NCBI GenBank assembly: GCA_002786025.1
Contig: NHNW01000048.1
Span: 270,484-334,483 of the forward strand
Source of the DNA: Zasmidium citrigriseum
Lineage: Eukaryota > Ascomycota > Dothideomycetes > Mycosphaerellales > Mycosphaerellaceae
Direction: 5' to 3'
Length of the DNA stretch: 64,000 nucleotides
The notes under the pieces are model-generated. The model had not been told where the DNA came from. It made no database searches and was given only the letters and a program-made list of their open reading frames with translations. Positions within the stretch are counted from its first letter, which is position 1, and each line of letters begins with the position of its first letter. Both the position numbers and the translations under genes were made by a program. This document shows, piece after piece, positions 10,964 through 23,106 of the stretch.

Positions 10964-13900
10964 ATGACGGGCGTCCTTCGCCTCGTCCTGGCCACGCTCG
11001 GCTTTCTCGCCCTCTCCTCGTACTCTGCACCTACCGATGGCAACGTCGCCAGCATCGAGGCAGCTTTAGGCAGCCTTGCTCCGGCCGACAACAGCGTCCA
11101 GCACCTTGACAATGTCGTCTGCTATGGCAATTGCTATGGTGAGGATCGTACATGATACTACTCTTACAAGCCCGCTGACCGTTTCGCAGGAGTCAGCAGG
11201 GATGTTGCTGTCAAGGCCATCGACTGGTTCTGCCACGCCGTCGAGGGTCATGTATTCAGCGATCCATCAGACAACTACATTGGCATCTGGACCTACCCCC
11301 CAAACCCCGAGCCATTCTACCCTGGCTACTACGAGGAGGGAAAGATCGTCATGACCATCAATGTGACCGCCGGTGGAGCATGCGATCCGATTATCATAAT
11401 GGACTATGATGGTTGCTTTCTCAACTTGATACCGGGACCGGTCGACAGGTATCATGCCGCATGAGCCCTTACCAGCTCGTTCATCCGCTGACACGGAGAC
11501 ATAGCTGCAACACGGAGTCCACCGAGGGTAAGCAAGGCGGCACCATCGTCACGGGCTGTCTCCAGTACGAATTCCAGCCCAATCCGAAGCATTGGCCCGA
11601 GTGCCAGTTCGAGCCCAACGAAGCCAAGACCATCGAGAACGAAGGCAAGAGCATCGACAACGAAGGCAAGAGCATCGACACTCGAGCAGAGTCAAGCGTG
11701 GCCACCGCGGGTCTGCAATGCTTTGACAAGTGCTACGGTAAACGAACAACCCTCTTCTGCATTCGCCAGCCCACTAACAAGCTGCAGGTATTGGACGTTT
11801 CGTAGCAATAGCTGCGGCCAACTTCTTTTGCCCCAAAGTGGACGGTCACACCTTCTACACATCGGCAGACGACTTTGTCGACCACTACACATACGATGTC
11901 ACCGGCGAATGGCAGTTCAACAATGGCTATGAGGAAGGCGACATCCGGATGAGCATCAACGCTTCTGAAGGTACTTCATGCTCACCAGGGATCACCATGA
12001 CCTACCAGGACTGCTTCGATAGACTCATATTCGACATTGTCGATAGGTAAGTTTATCTTCCCTTGGAGGTGAATAAATGACTGACACAAGCGTAGCTGCG
12101 ACACATTTGGTGAAAATGAAAAGCAGGGTGGGACTCTTGTCGACGGATGCCTCACTTACGAGTTCCACCCGAATCCAAAGTATGTTCATTCTACTCCATG
12201 CTCCAACCTCCACTAACCTTACCTTTCCATTGTAGATTCTGGCCTGACTGCTATTACGGACCTGGACCACATCATCCACATCATCCACCTCGAGAACTCG
12301 AAGCGGCTGAGAACGACACCCGCGAACCGGCTGTCAAGCATCGTGCAAACCCATCGACATCGCTCGCATCGTCAAATCGCGGCCTAGCTCCGGTGATGGA
12401 GTCACCGCCTGTACGCTCAAGTCCCACCAACACCTCTCTCAAGGACGACGTTCCGTCACCAGAGTGCTTCGACCATTGCTTTGGCATCACGAGGATGAAC
12501 GCGGGCCTTGCAATCCGCGCTTTTTGCGACCAGGTTGGCAATGCAGAGTTCTACACTTCAGAGGACAATCAAGAGATGACCTGGTGAGTTGAAAGGTTTG
12601 CACGATTCATTCGAAGCTCAATCTGACTCTTCGTAGGACCTATCCGCCAAACACAGAGCAGTACCAAGGCCCGGGTTTCTACGAAGAAGGTGCCATTGGC
12701 ATGTGGATTGAAGTCTCTCCCAACGAACCCTGCGATCCTGGCAAGATTATGGATCCCGACGCATGCTACGGCTGGCTGATGTACCAAACGATCGACCGGT
12801 TCGTTGTCCAAGATGTTGGAATACCTTGAAATGTTTGCTGACCCATTCTCAGGTGCGACACGGAGACTGAGAACTACAAGCAGGGCGGCAGCATCACCCA
12901 CGGCTGTCTCAAGTACACCGTCAACCCGAATCCTCTCTACTGGCCGGACTGCTATTACAAGCAACCTCCACCTCTCCATGCGGCTGCAGAAGTGGACTCA
13001 CTGACCAGCGGTCCTGTCGCGGTCGTCGAGACACCTCCGGTCCTGTCAAATGCCAGCGATGTCAGCCTTCAAGACCTGCCGACGCCCGAATGCTTCGATA
13101 GATGCTTCGGGGTGGCGAGAATTGTCGTAGGGAACGCGAGCACCTACTTTTGCAATTGGGTCGGCAACGCAGTATTCACCGACCCGGAGAGTAGCAAATC
13201 TATCACCTGGTGAGTGTTGACCCGTCTGGAATGAGAGCCCTGATTCTGACTGGTCGTAGGAGCTATGAATCCACCGATCCTAGATTCCAAGGCCCGGGGT
13301 GGTACGAAGAAGGCGCGGTCGGCCTATCAATTGAAGTCATGCCAGGCACGCAATGTGATCCTCCAATCGCGATGGAACCGGGAGCATGCTACGCCTGGCT
13401 GATGTACCAAACGATCGACAGGTTGGTTTATCTTACGCCAGATCTTTCCACATGTGTTGTGTATGCTGACCTGATCTTAGATGCGACACCGAGGGTGAGA
13501 ACGGCAAGCAAGGCGGCAGCATTATACACGGCTGCCTCAAATACACCATCAACCCAAACCCGCTCCTATGGCCTGATTGCTTCACGAAACCAGACCGCCT
13601 GTCCAACGACGAGGCAGAGCCTGTCGCGATTGACGCCGCCGAGCCCTCGAGCCCCTCCAGCTCGATCCACCAACCCGCGACTACCACCATGCCAATTCAA
13701 GAAGAGACGCAGAACGCCCACAACGTTGTTGAGAGCTCGCTAGATACTGCCGTATCATCCCTAGAGCCTTCAGCTCCCAGCCTCGGCATCAGAGACGACT
13801 TCCCCAGCCCTCACTGCTACGGCGACGGAAATGGCTGCTTCGGTACGAGCAGATGGAATACCGTCGAGGCAACAAAGGCCTTTTGCAATGCATTCCAGGG

Positions 13901-14329
13901 CTGGACATACGATGCTGATCACAACTATACGGAGATGAAGTGGTTTGTGAGATCCTCCATTCCTTAGACTTCTTTGCTAACCTCTTCAAGGTGGCACCGC
14001 AAGGAGGTTTGCCTAAACGAGGACGGAATGGTTCAGGTACGCATCGACATGGCATGTGAACCGAGCGATGTGCTTTCGTACGACGAGTGCTTTGACATAA
14101 TCATGCACCAAATCGTTGACAGGTGGGTCTCTGGGAGTCTTCCATGCACTGGGATCAGGCGAGCTAATCACACCTCAGATGCGACACCGAGTATGAGAAT
14201 AGGAAGCGGGGAGGATCGCTCGAATACGGCTGCCTCACTTTCAGCATCAACCCAAATTCTATTCACTGGCCGGATTGCCCGACAGTGTGTGAACCGATCC
14301 GTCCTCCAGTGGCACCGCCGGCGGAGTAG
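10964..14329 (+). CDS. Secreted protein of five tandem cysteine-rich repeats, 927 aa
   Basis: Twelve exons join in frame: 10964-11138, 11190-11448, 11505-11737, 11788-12046, 12096-12179, 12236-12583, 12637-12798, 12853-13209, 13260-13421, 13481-13942, 13991-14122 and 14179-14329. A signal peptide (about residues 1-21, RLVLATLGFLALSSYS) precedes five ~120-130-residue repeats at roughly 52-180, 217-345, 414-543, 587-716 and 792-911. Each repeat has C..xCxG, an FC, CDP, a CY/CF, CDTE, KQGG, GCL and NPN..WPDC, about eight cysteines, suggesting disulphide-bonded modules. Linkers are Ser/Pro/Ala rich, one His-rich. A phase-2 intron sits just before CDTE in every repeat; repeats 3-5 add one at a conserved Trp and repeats 1-2 one at CYG. 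I do not recognise the family with confidence; the segment up to KQGG faintly recalls C-terminal regions of fungal secreted hydrolases. An extracellular or wall role is inferred. Confidence 0.8.
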
Positions 14330-14580
14330 AGTAGCGAGAGTGCAGTACATCACAGCCCACAACCGCAGGGGAAGATGAAGAGAAGGTGGCGTGTGATGAT
14401 GAACGAAGGCGTCAAGCAAAGACGACCACGCGATTGCTTTGATAGACTCTAGATTTGATACACCGCGGTTTGAATGCCACAGAGGTGTTCAATAAGTCTA
14501 CATGTGAAACGAACGCGAGCTCCTCGATCTTTTCCCTCTTCCACTCAAGCATCAGACCAGCTCTCTCCGACTTTGGCGCT
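14330..14580. other. 3' flank of the repeat-protein gene
   Basis: Short stretch between the stop codon at 14327-14329 and the first recognisable satellite copies. Probably 3' UTR; nothing else is seen. Confidence 0.5.
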
Positions 14581-16345
14581 ACTCCAAGCTATGCAAGTGC
14601 ACCTTCAAAGCCTGCTCATTGACGAAATGCGGGGAATTGATGCGCACGTCTTCCAGTAAGATACTGAGGCAGAAGCTCGCGAGCAAACGAGCATCAAACA
14701 GCATGCTTCTCTTAACCCCACGCCTGCCCAAAGTCGTCAAAGACGGATCCGTTAGCTCAGTGCTGCGAGGAATTGACGGAATAGTCGAAACCGGACGCGA
14801 GTCAGCTCTCTCTGGACGAATCCCAGCCACCATGCTGCCCGAGGCCTTTCTACGATTATGGCACCATTTGAGATTGCTGGGGACGTCTTTGAATTGACCA
14901 CGGGAGTAGGAGTTCGCGGCGCTGCATGCGTCTCTGCAGATTCACCGCTATCGAAGCCACCGATCGTTCATTCGTTGGCGCAGTGCTGTGAGAACTGGAT
15001 AAGATTGTTGAAGAGAGTGCAGATCAAATCTCCCCGGAAGAGAACGTAGCTTAAGCTCTTGAATGGCTTGTTCGTAGCTTGATATTGTGGATGGCGGTAG
15101 AGATTGTTGGGGATGGCCTTCAGTCCCGTTGAGCTCCTCTGAGATCCAACTAAAAGAAAAGTCACTGAGAGCAGCTCATTAGTTCAGCCATTGGAGGATC
15201 GAAAGAGATCCATCATATCGGACTTAGATAAGCTCTCCTCAAGGAACACGTAACTCGGGCACTTCAATGGCTTGTTCGTCGCTTTGTCCTTTGAACTCCG
15301 GTGGAGATTTTTGGGAAGATCTCCCCGTCTCGCTGAGCTTCTCTGGGATCTCAACACTGTCTAAAGTCGCCGATGGCCAATTGCTTGGCTCGGTAGCATG
15401 AGGATTGGGCGAGAGCGTTTACAGAATAGCTCTCCTTGAAGAGCTCGTTACTCATGCTCTTGATCGACTTCTTAGTAGCTCACCCCTTTCGGGAGCTGTT
15501 GGGCATTGCCAGAGATGACTTCCGGTCCTGTTAGGCATCTCTGAGATCTCGCGACTGTTTGAAGTCATCAATCATTCATTCGTTAGCTCGGTGCCGTGAG
15601 AGCGGATCGAGATAGTTGAAATTGGGCTGGGATCAGCTCTCCTCGAAGCAGTCGCTCTCAAGCACTTGAACAGCCTGTGCGTAGCTCAGTCCATCTGAAA
15701 GTGGTTGGGGTTCGAGGGGGATGGCTTCCAGGACATCTCTGAGGTCTCGACTCGTCCATGCGGCCACATAATGATCCGTTGGCTTATTAAATCTGTGAAG
15801 ATGGGAGAGATCGATAACATTGGGCTCAGATAATCTCTCCTGAGGAGTAGATTACTCATGCTTCTCAACGGCTTGTTAATAGCTTGGTCCTTCGAATTCT
15901 ATTGGGGATCGCTGCGAACACCCAGTCTAATCTACCATCTCTGAGATCCAACTGCTGCCCAAAGTCGCCATGAATCGAGCTGTTGGCTGAGCGCTGTGAG
16001 GACGGGACGGGACGGGACCATCTGGGTTTCTCTGATATCTCTCCAGTGCCAAAACGTCATCAAACACCGATCCGGTTGCCCAGTGTCGTGAGGAAGGGAG
16101 GAGATGATCGATATCGAACACAGGCCAGCTCTCCTAGAAGAATCCGTAACTCAAGCTCCGGAACGGCCTATCCGTGGCTCAGTTCTTGATGAAGCCATTC
16201 GGGATCGCTGGAAATCGCGTGAGGCCTGGACGAGATAAGGGGCTTCTCCAATATCTCTCAACTGCCAAAGACAATCAAACACCGATTCGATGGCTCGGTA
16301 TTGTGAGGACGTGATGAGATAGTTGACGTGGCAGGCGCGATGGCA
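14581..16345. repeat. Degenerate ~200-bp tandem satellite array
   Basis: No gene is visible, but phrases recur at regular spacing. A GGCTTGTTCGTAGCT-like anchor appears at about 15065, 15269, 15466, 15669, 15869 and 16163, giving spacings of 204, 197, 203, 200 and 294 bp. Around each anchor the same order recurs: AAAGTCGTCAA-like, then a GCTCAGTGCTGTGAGGA-like phrase, GATAGTTGA, CAGCTCTCCT, GAA..CGTAACTCAAGCTC, the anchor, TTGGGGATCGC-like, and CATCTCTGAGATC. The copies differ at many positions, so the array is old. The long interval contains a partial duplication and a GACGGG triplet. About six to eight copies are present. Confidence 0.8.
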
Positions 16346-16922
16346 GGGATCCCATCTCCTGCAGAGAGAGGAGTGGCATTCGGCTTTGCATGCGGTGAGG
16401 GAACGAGGGAACCTTTACACCTGCCGACGGATCTCGCATATGATCTTGGCGTTGTTAGTGATGACGAGCACGTGAAAGATGGGGATTGAAGAGTCACATG
16501 TTTAGTGCCCAAAATCTCTCATCCTGATGAGTGAAGGAGAACAGGCCGAGGCCGAGTGGCTGGGAGAGGGCGGGATCTAGCCCAAAGGGGCTTTATTGAT
16601 GCGAGATGGCTCGTCCCGTCGCGGAGATTCTGGCCGAGCGCAGGCACTCTGTGCACGGGCACCCAAAATTTCATCACTACGTAGTCAGCGCCGCCGGCCG
16701 ACCTCACTTTAGTTCCTTCCATTGACTCTGAATATTGCTCATTGCTCCTTCCCTGACTCACCCGTGCCTGCCTTCTTATAGTCGCTGCACTGAGCCAGAC
16801 CTTCCCTCACTCGATCCAATCCTATCCCCGCCACGCTCTCGATCCCCAAAGTGCTCAATAGAGCTGTCAAAGGCCTAGTCGCTCTCGCCGATAACGGGGA
16901 TTCATCCAACCTCACATCCACA

Positions 16923-18484
16923 ATGTGCCCTGCGCCAGAGGAGGCCAATGGCCACACGAACGGCCAGGTGAACGGCACCAACGGCGAGCATAACGGCTAC
17001 AGGTACGCCTCTTAATTGCGCTATTTACTTACCTATTTATCTATTGACACACCGCCAGAGCGTTCAACACCCACCAAGCCTCCCGCCCGCAGTCGAGTAA
17101 TCCTTACGCACCCGTGCAGGACTTCCTTAGCAATGTGTCCAACTTCAAGATTATCGAGTCCACGCTGCGAGAGGGAGAGCAATTCGCCAATGCCTTCTTC
17201 GATACCCAGACCAAGATCAAGATCGCCAAGGCGCTCGACGAGTTCGGCGTCGACTACATCGAGCTCACATCGCCCGCCGCCTCCGAGCAGTCAAGACTGG
17301 ACTGCGAGGAGATCTGCAAGCTGGGATTGAAGGCCAAGATCCTCACACACGTGCGATGCAATATGCAGGATGCCAAGCTCGCTGTTGCGACTGGTGTGGA
17401 CGGCGTGGACGTGGTCATTGGCACCAGCAGCCATCTCATGGAGCACAGCCACGGCAAGGATATGACATACATCAAGAACACCGCCATTGAAGTCATCGAG
17501 TACGTCAAGTCTCAGGGCAAGGAGATCCGATTCAGTTCGGAGGACTCTTTCCGAAGCGACCTGGTCGATCTGCTCTCCATCTACAGCGCCGTCGATAAGA
17601 TTGGCGTCAACAGAGTCGGTATTGCCGACACAGTTGGGTGAGTGCAGGCTCAAAGACTGCTGCTAGAAGCCAGACTAACACCTTTCAGCTGCGCAACTCC
17701 TCGCCAAGTCTACGACCTCGTCAGAACCCTCCGCGGCGTTGTCAGCTGCGACATCGAGACGCACTTCCACAACGACACTGGATGCGCCATTGCCAACGCA
17801 TACTGTGCCCTCGAAGCCGGTGCGACCCACATCGACACCTCCGTGATCGGTATTGGCGAGCGAAACGGTATCACTCCTCTCGGCGGTCTCATGGCTCGCA
17901 TGATCGTGGCCGACCGCGACTACGTCAAGGGCAAGTACAGGCTCGAGAAAATCAAGGAGATCGAGGACTTGGTGGCTGAGGCCGTTGAAATCAACGTCCC
18001 ATTCAACAACCCCATCACAGGCTTCTGCGCCTTCACTCACAAGGCCGGTATCCACGCCAAGGCCATCCTCAACAACCCCTCGACCTACGAGATCATCACT
18101 CCTTCGGACTTTGGCATGAGCAGATATGTACACTTCGCGTCAAGACTCACTGGCTGGAACGCGATCAAGTCGCGTGCTGAGCAACTTGGTCTCCAAATGA
18201 CCGACACTCAGATCAAGGCCGTGACTTTGAAGATCAAGGCACTTGCCGACGTCCGACCGCTTGCCATCGATGACGCAGACAGCATCATCCGAAACTTCCA
18301 CTTCAACCTGAGCGCCGACAAGGAGCGCCCACTGCTCCAACTCAGCAGCGAGGAGGAGAAGAAGTTTGCCAAGGCAGAACAGGACCTTAACAAGGAGCAA
18401 GAGAAGAGAGAACTCGACCAGACGGCGGATGCGCAGGCCGACGTGCCAGCTGCCAAGAAGACCAAGACGGCAACAGTAGCATGA
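16923..18484 (+). CDS. LYS21: Homocitrate synthase (lysine biosynthesis, alpha-aminoadipate pathway)
   Basis: Three exons, 16923-17002, 17059-17637 and 17689-18484, join in frame to 484 residues. The enzyme condenses acetyl-CoA with 2-oxoglutarate to homocitrate, the first step of fungal lysine synthesis. Seen: an Asn/Gly-rich N-terminus ([10 protein letters not shown]), the catalytic TLREGEQ at about 62-68, [11 protein letters not shown] with the metal-binding His pair near 245-247, [18 protein letters not shown], and [11 protein letters not shown]. The C-terminal ~60 residues are charged and end in [11 protein letters not shown]. The family is feedback inhibited by lysine. The symbol follows the yeast homologue; LYS20 would serve equally. 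Confidence 0.95.
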
Positions 18485-19607
18485 AGCGACGACGTTTCTC
18501 CATTACACAACAGGAAGTCAGGCGTTCATTGGTATGGTTAGGGGCTTGGTCGCTCGTGGTTTCATTGGAATTTTCTCTAACCCAAAAGCAAGCTTTCGCA
18601 GCGAGACACTGTACAGATTAGCACGACATCCATCATCAGGTAGCAGCACGGTATGAACTGCAGCTGTAATACGTCTACCCTGTTTCCGCTCACCTGGCCA
18701 GCCCGCTCTCCGGGCGATTGCGAGAGTCCCACGCTCTCGAAGGACTTGCTAGGAGCTTGGTCCTTTGCGACAGCATTGGGGATCGCCAGGTACGTCTTCC
18801 GTATTCACGTTGAGCAGAACAACGAGGGCGCCTTTGAATGTCGTCGGCCGCAAGCGAGATATCTCCGAGATGGCAACCCCGAGCTTCAAAGCAGTAGTAA
18901 GACCCCCATTCATCACGCGGTGCATTCGTACCATATTGGAGCGCACCCGAGAAGGTCCTCCAGTATTCATTAATCGTGTCCAAACCGCTCGAACTCTGTT
19001 CAAAGCCGACATTTCTCCCGGCCCAATTCCGCTCGACATGCGCCTGTCTGCACCCCAATTCCCCACTTTCTGATTCCCCACGCTTCCCCATGGGGAGCTG
19101 CGATTGAAGTTTGTTCTCAAGGACGGGTCATGTGAGAAGTTTTGAACGAGGTCAGTACTGATAGGAAGTTGTAGGCAACGCAAGCAAGTCGTAAAGGCAT
19201 TAGCAACGCACGAAGATACTACAGCTCAACAATTGCTTGTAGCGGTCGAGCTGACGCGAGTCTCACGCATTGCACAGTCAGGCCGAGCAGGCCCCCCGCA
19301 AGGATACCGCTCGGCACGCACACGAAACATGGAAACCAGGCTTTCAGCTCGGCGACATCTCGTGCGGATTCCAGACAATGAGTGGCTTGCGGACGGAAGG
19401 ACACCAAACTACTCGCTTGCCTAGCCATTAAGGTGGGGGTGTCATTCGTCTTCTCAGCTGTAAGCTTCGGCCCTGCATGGTTCTGGACGAGGAGCATTTC
19501 CGCTCTGGGCTGAAGAGCTATAAAGACGACCACCTTGCTGAGCTGGTGTGGTACTGAGTGTGCCAGCTCTCTTCTTCTCACAGCGTCTTGGTATACGATT
19601 GATCAGT
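18485..19607. other. Intergenic region with a stray satellite copy
   Basis: This lies between LYS21 and the GMC oxidoreductase gene. It holds the LYS21 3' UTR, a relic of the ~200-bp satellite listed separately, and the promoter of the oxidoreductase gene. No supported reading frame. Confidence 0.55.
18738..18790. repeat. Dispersed partial copy of the ~200-bp satellite
   Basis: The stretch reads GGACTTGCTAGGAGCTTGG then TCCTTTG, and a few bases later ATTGGGGATCGC. It closely matches the anchor segment of the array copy at 15869-15912 (AGCTTGGTCCTTCG then ATTGGGGATCGC) with the same spacing. It sits 2.4 kb downstream of the array, on the other side of LYS21. Confidence 0.6.
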
Positions 19608-21674
19608 ATGGCGACTAACGGCGTCAATGGAACGGCCAATGGCCACAATCTTCCTGCTCTGCATACATCTGCTGAGGACTTCCTCAAGCATGAGTACGAC
19701 TACATTGTCTGTGGCGGTGGCACAGCTGGTCTCGTCGTCGCGGCTCGCTTGACGGAGAATGAGGATGTTACTGTTGGTGTTCTTGAGGCTGGCAAGTGTC
19801 GATTGGGGGACATGCTTGTCGATTCGCCGGTTGCGTTCATGCAGATGTTCATGAACAAGAACTACGATTGGTGCTTCATGACCGAGCCACAGGTCAGTCT
19901 CCCCTATCAGCGTCTATGAGGATTCAGTCATGACTAACGATTGATCAGGAACACAATAAGAACCGCCGCCATCACATCCCCCGCGGCAAAGCACTCGGCG
20001 GCTCCTCCGCAATCAACTACATGATGTACGTACGCGGCTCTCTCCAGGACTACGACGACTGGGCCATCATCTCCGGCGACAAGAGCTGGGACGCCGAGAA
20101 CATGATGAAGTACATGAGGAAGCATCAGACTCTCGAGCCCATTGATGAGAGTGTCACGGATCGATCGACGATGCCTTTTGTTGGCGAACACCATGGTACT
20201 TCGGGCCCGGCCAGGACTTCCTTCAATGACTTCCGGCTTCCAATTGAGGATGACTTTATTAAGGCTTGTGATGATGCTACTGGTATGTCGAAGAAGCCGA
20301 CTGATCCGTGGAGTGGAGACCATATTGGATTTTAGTGAGTTTGCTTTGTCTTCGTAGTATGGAAGGTCGCTTTGGCTAACTTTTCGATTCTAGCAACACC
20401 CTGGGTCTGGTAGCTCGATCTGGACCAAACAAGGGCATGCGATCCTACGCCGCTCGAGGATACTTCGCTGCCAACGCTCATCGTCCCAATCTCCACGTTC
20501 TCACTGATGCCATGGTGCAGCGCATCGAACTCAACGGTGATACTGCTACTGGTGTGACGTTCAAGACTGGTGGCCATAATCACACTGTCAAGGTCAAGAA
20601 GGAGGTCCTCGTCGCAGGAGGCGCCATTCAGAGCCCTCAGATTCTCGAGCTTTCCGGTATTGGTGACCCAGAGGTTCTGAAGTCTGCTGGCGTCGAGCCA
20701 AAGATTGAAAATAAGTCTATTGGAAACAACTTCCAGGACCATGTTCTGACAGCCGGCGTCTGGGAAGTTCAGAAGGACATCATGACTTTGGAGGCGATCC
20801 ACAATCCACAGGTCATGGAGGCTGCTCAGAAGCAACTTGCCGAGACTGGCGGTGGTCCGTTGACTTCTATCTGCACCATGCAGGGATTCTTCCCTTACAA
20901 GGTACGATTTCACCCAAAACTCATCCTTTTATGTTCATGTATTCTAACGAACTGCTGCAGCTCTTCGCCACCCAAGAAGAACAAGACCGCGTGGTCAAAT
21001 CCATCGAAGCCGACCTCCCGAGCCTGTCTCCCTACCAGCGTAAACAATACGAGCGGACTCTCGCTCACCTCAAAGACGACAAATCCGCCAATCTCCAAGT
21101 CGTCCTCATTCCCTCTCGCTTCGGAATGGAGGCCGGGATCGAGGACCAAAGCGGCGTTTTCCCTCCTCCAGCGTCGCCCGACCAAACTCCTGCCATTTCA
21201 GGGGCCATGTGCCTCCAGTATCCACTAAGCCGCGGCAGCGTACATATTAAGACCTCCAACGCCGACGACCACCCAGCCGTCGACCCAGCGTTCCTCAAAC
21301 ACCAAGCCGACGTCGACGTCCTGGCCGCAGGTCTCAAGATGCTGGGCAAAGTCGAGCAGTCCCAGTACCTCAAGCCAAAAATCACATCTCGTGTCTTCCC
21401 ACCGCCGGAGGCGGATATGAACGACACCGAGCAGATGCGACAGGCTGTCAGAGATATCTGCATGTCCGAGTACCATGCTTGTGGATCAGTGGCAATGGGC
21501 GAGGCGGTGGATAGCAAGTTGAAGGTCTACGGCACGAAGAATATTCGTGTTGTGGATGCGAGTATTTTCCCGAACCACGTCTCTGGTAACATCGTATCGA
21601 GTGTATACGCTGTTGCGGAGAAGGCGGCGGATATCATTAAGGAGGAGAATCTTTATGCGCCGTTGAAGGCTTAG
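19608..21674 (+). CDS. GMC-family FAD oxidoreductase (choline dehydrogenase-like)
   Basis: Four exons, 19608-19892, 19949-20334, 20394-20901 and 20961-21674, join in frame to 630 residues. The N-terminus is low complexity (ATNGVNGTANG) followed by the FAD-binding DYIVCGGGTAGLVVAARL at about 31-48. HIPRGKALGGSSAINYM matches the first GMC signature and GGAIQSPQILELSGIG, near residue 300, the second. The catalytic His lies in EYHACGSVAMG near residue 560, with PNHVSGN following in place of the second catalytic position. No signal peptide is visible, so an intracellular alcohol or aldehyde oxidase/dehydrogenase is more likely than a secreted oxidase. The substrate is unknown. An FAD monooxygenase gene lies 1.4 kb downstream on the other strand. 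Confidence 0.9.
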
Positions 21675-22150
21675 AGGATGCATGATGAGGAAGAAGCGCT
21701 TTCTGTCGTTCCTGCAAGCTGTGGCTGTCTTATATTCATACCTGAGTGTTTTGCAGATTTCGAAGCTCTTCACATGATTGCCAAGACTTTTTGGCGCTAG
21801 CTATTTCAGCAAGGGCAGGAGCTGCTGCTTGGCGAGCATCTACTGCACAAACTCCCAAGCACAGGAGCTATGTTTGAAGTTCTTTGTCTGTACGAACGAA
21901 TACAATCGTCGTTGTGTGCAAGGACAAGGCAGCTTTATCGCAGTGCCTCGCCAACAAAGCGCACTTGTTTCCCTCGAGAGCGGGACAATACTGCCACATT
22001 TACATGGCCGATCGCCTCGTCCCTGGACGTATGCCATCCATCCAACCCTTGTTGCAAGTTTCCAGGTCAGATCTGGTATCTGACAATCTTCTGTTGACCA
22101 GAAGATTCGGTAAGTAATCCCCCCGTTGCTGACCACCCTCAACAGCAACC

Positions 22151-22873
22151 ATGACCACCTTCAACAGCACAGCCCATATCGGCCCGGTGCCACCTGAGCT
22201 CCTCCACTACCTCACCGAGCAAATCAACCACCTCCAAGCAGACATCGACCAACGAAACCAGACCCTCCAAAACGCCGACCAAAAAGTCGCCGAATCAGAA
22301 GCCCACCTCCACAGACTCCGCGCCGAGATCCCCATCCTCACGGAACGAAAGCGCCAAGCATTCGAACACCTCGAGTCCGTCCGTCTGCTCGTTGCGACAA
22401 GGATGGAGACAAACCCCCACCCAGACCTCACGGAAACCGAGACCAAAGACCTCAACACCAACGCTTTCTTCTTCAACCAAGTCTCCCACACCCTTCAACA
22501 ACACACCGAACTCGTCGAGTACCACGAGCGCCTCATAGCCTGGTACAAAGTCCAAAAAACCACCCTCCAGCGTCGTCAAGATATTCTTGAGTGGCGAAGA
22601 GAAGTCCTCGAGGCTATGGCTGATCCCGCGAGGATGACGTCGTTTCCTTTGCCTCCGGTCGTGAGGGCTTGTCGGAAAGGACATCATGAGCCGGTTTGTG
22701 TTTGTAGTTTTGAGGCGGCGTATTACTTGTTATGGGGTTCTACGCCGACGGATTTGGGGAAGGAGATTTTGATGTTTTGGCCTACGAGGTTTGAGGGTTG
22801 TCGGGCTGAGGTTAGGGGACGGTTTATGTGGATGGCGGAGGGTGTTTGTAACGTCCTGAGGAGTATGCAGTAG
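22151..22873 (+). CDS. Uncharacterised coiled-coil protein, 240 aa
   Basis: A single-exon frame. Residues about 15-70 are heptad-like (LTEQINHLQADIDQRNQTLQNADQ onward), followed by a second helical stretch at about 100-150. The last 70 residues differ, with Cys, Trp and Phe (RACRKGHHEPVCVCSFEAAYYLLWG). Base composition shifts from C-rich codons in the first two thirds to G/T-rich codons at the end, which is unusual for a single gene. No family recognised. It lies close to the convergent FAD monooxygenase gene, 233 bp between stop codons. Confidence 0.6.
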   Translation: MTTFNSTAHIGPVPPELLHYLTEQINHLQADIDQRNQTLQNADQKVAESEAHLHRLRAEIPILTERKRQAFEHLESVRLLVATRMETNPHPDLTETETKDLNTNAFFFNQVSHTLQQHTELVEYHERLIAWYKVQKTTLQRRQDILEWRREVLEAMADPARMTSFPLPPVVRACRKGHHEPVCVCSFEAAYYLLWGSTPTDLGKEILMFWPTRFEGCRAEVRGRFMWMAEGVCNVLRSMQ

Positions 22874-23106
22874 GTTCCCTGTTCGTCATGGCCATCGGGC
22901 CTGGGAGGAGAAGGTAGGGAGGGAATGGCTGGCTGGGCTGGCTATTCTTGCGATTTGGGCAATAGGTAAGTACATGTAACAATATGGGTTTCTTGGGTCA
23001 ATGCAGTCCTCTTTTTGTTTCTTTCTCTTGGTTACTGAAATTTGATACAGCAGGAATGACACTGACATTACCTGGAGGCTCCGATCTCGGTCAGCTGCCC
23101 ATCTCT

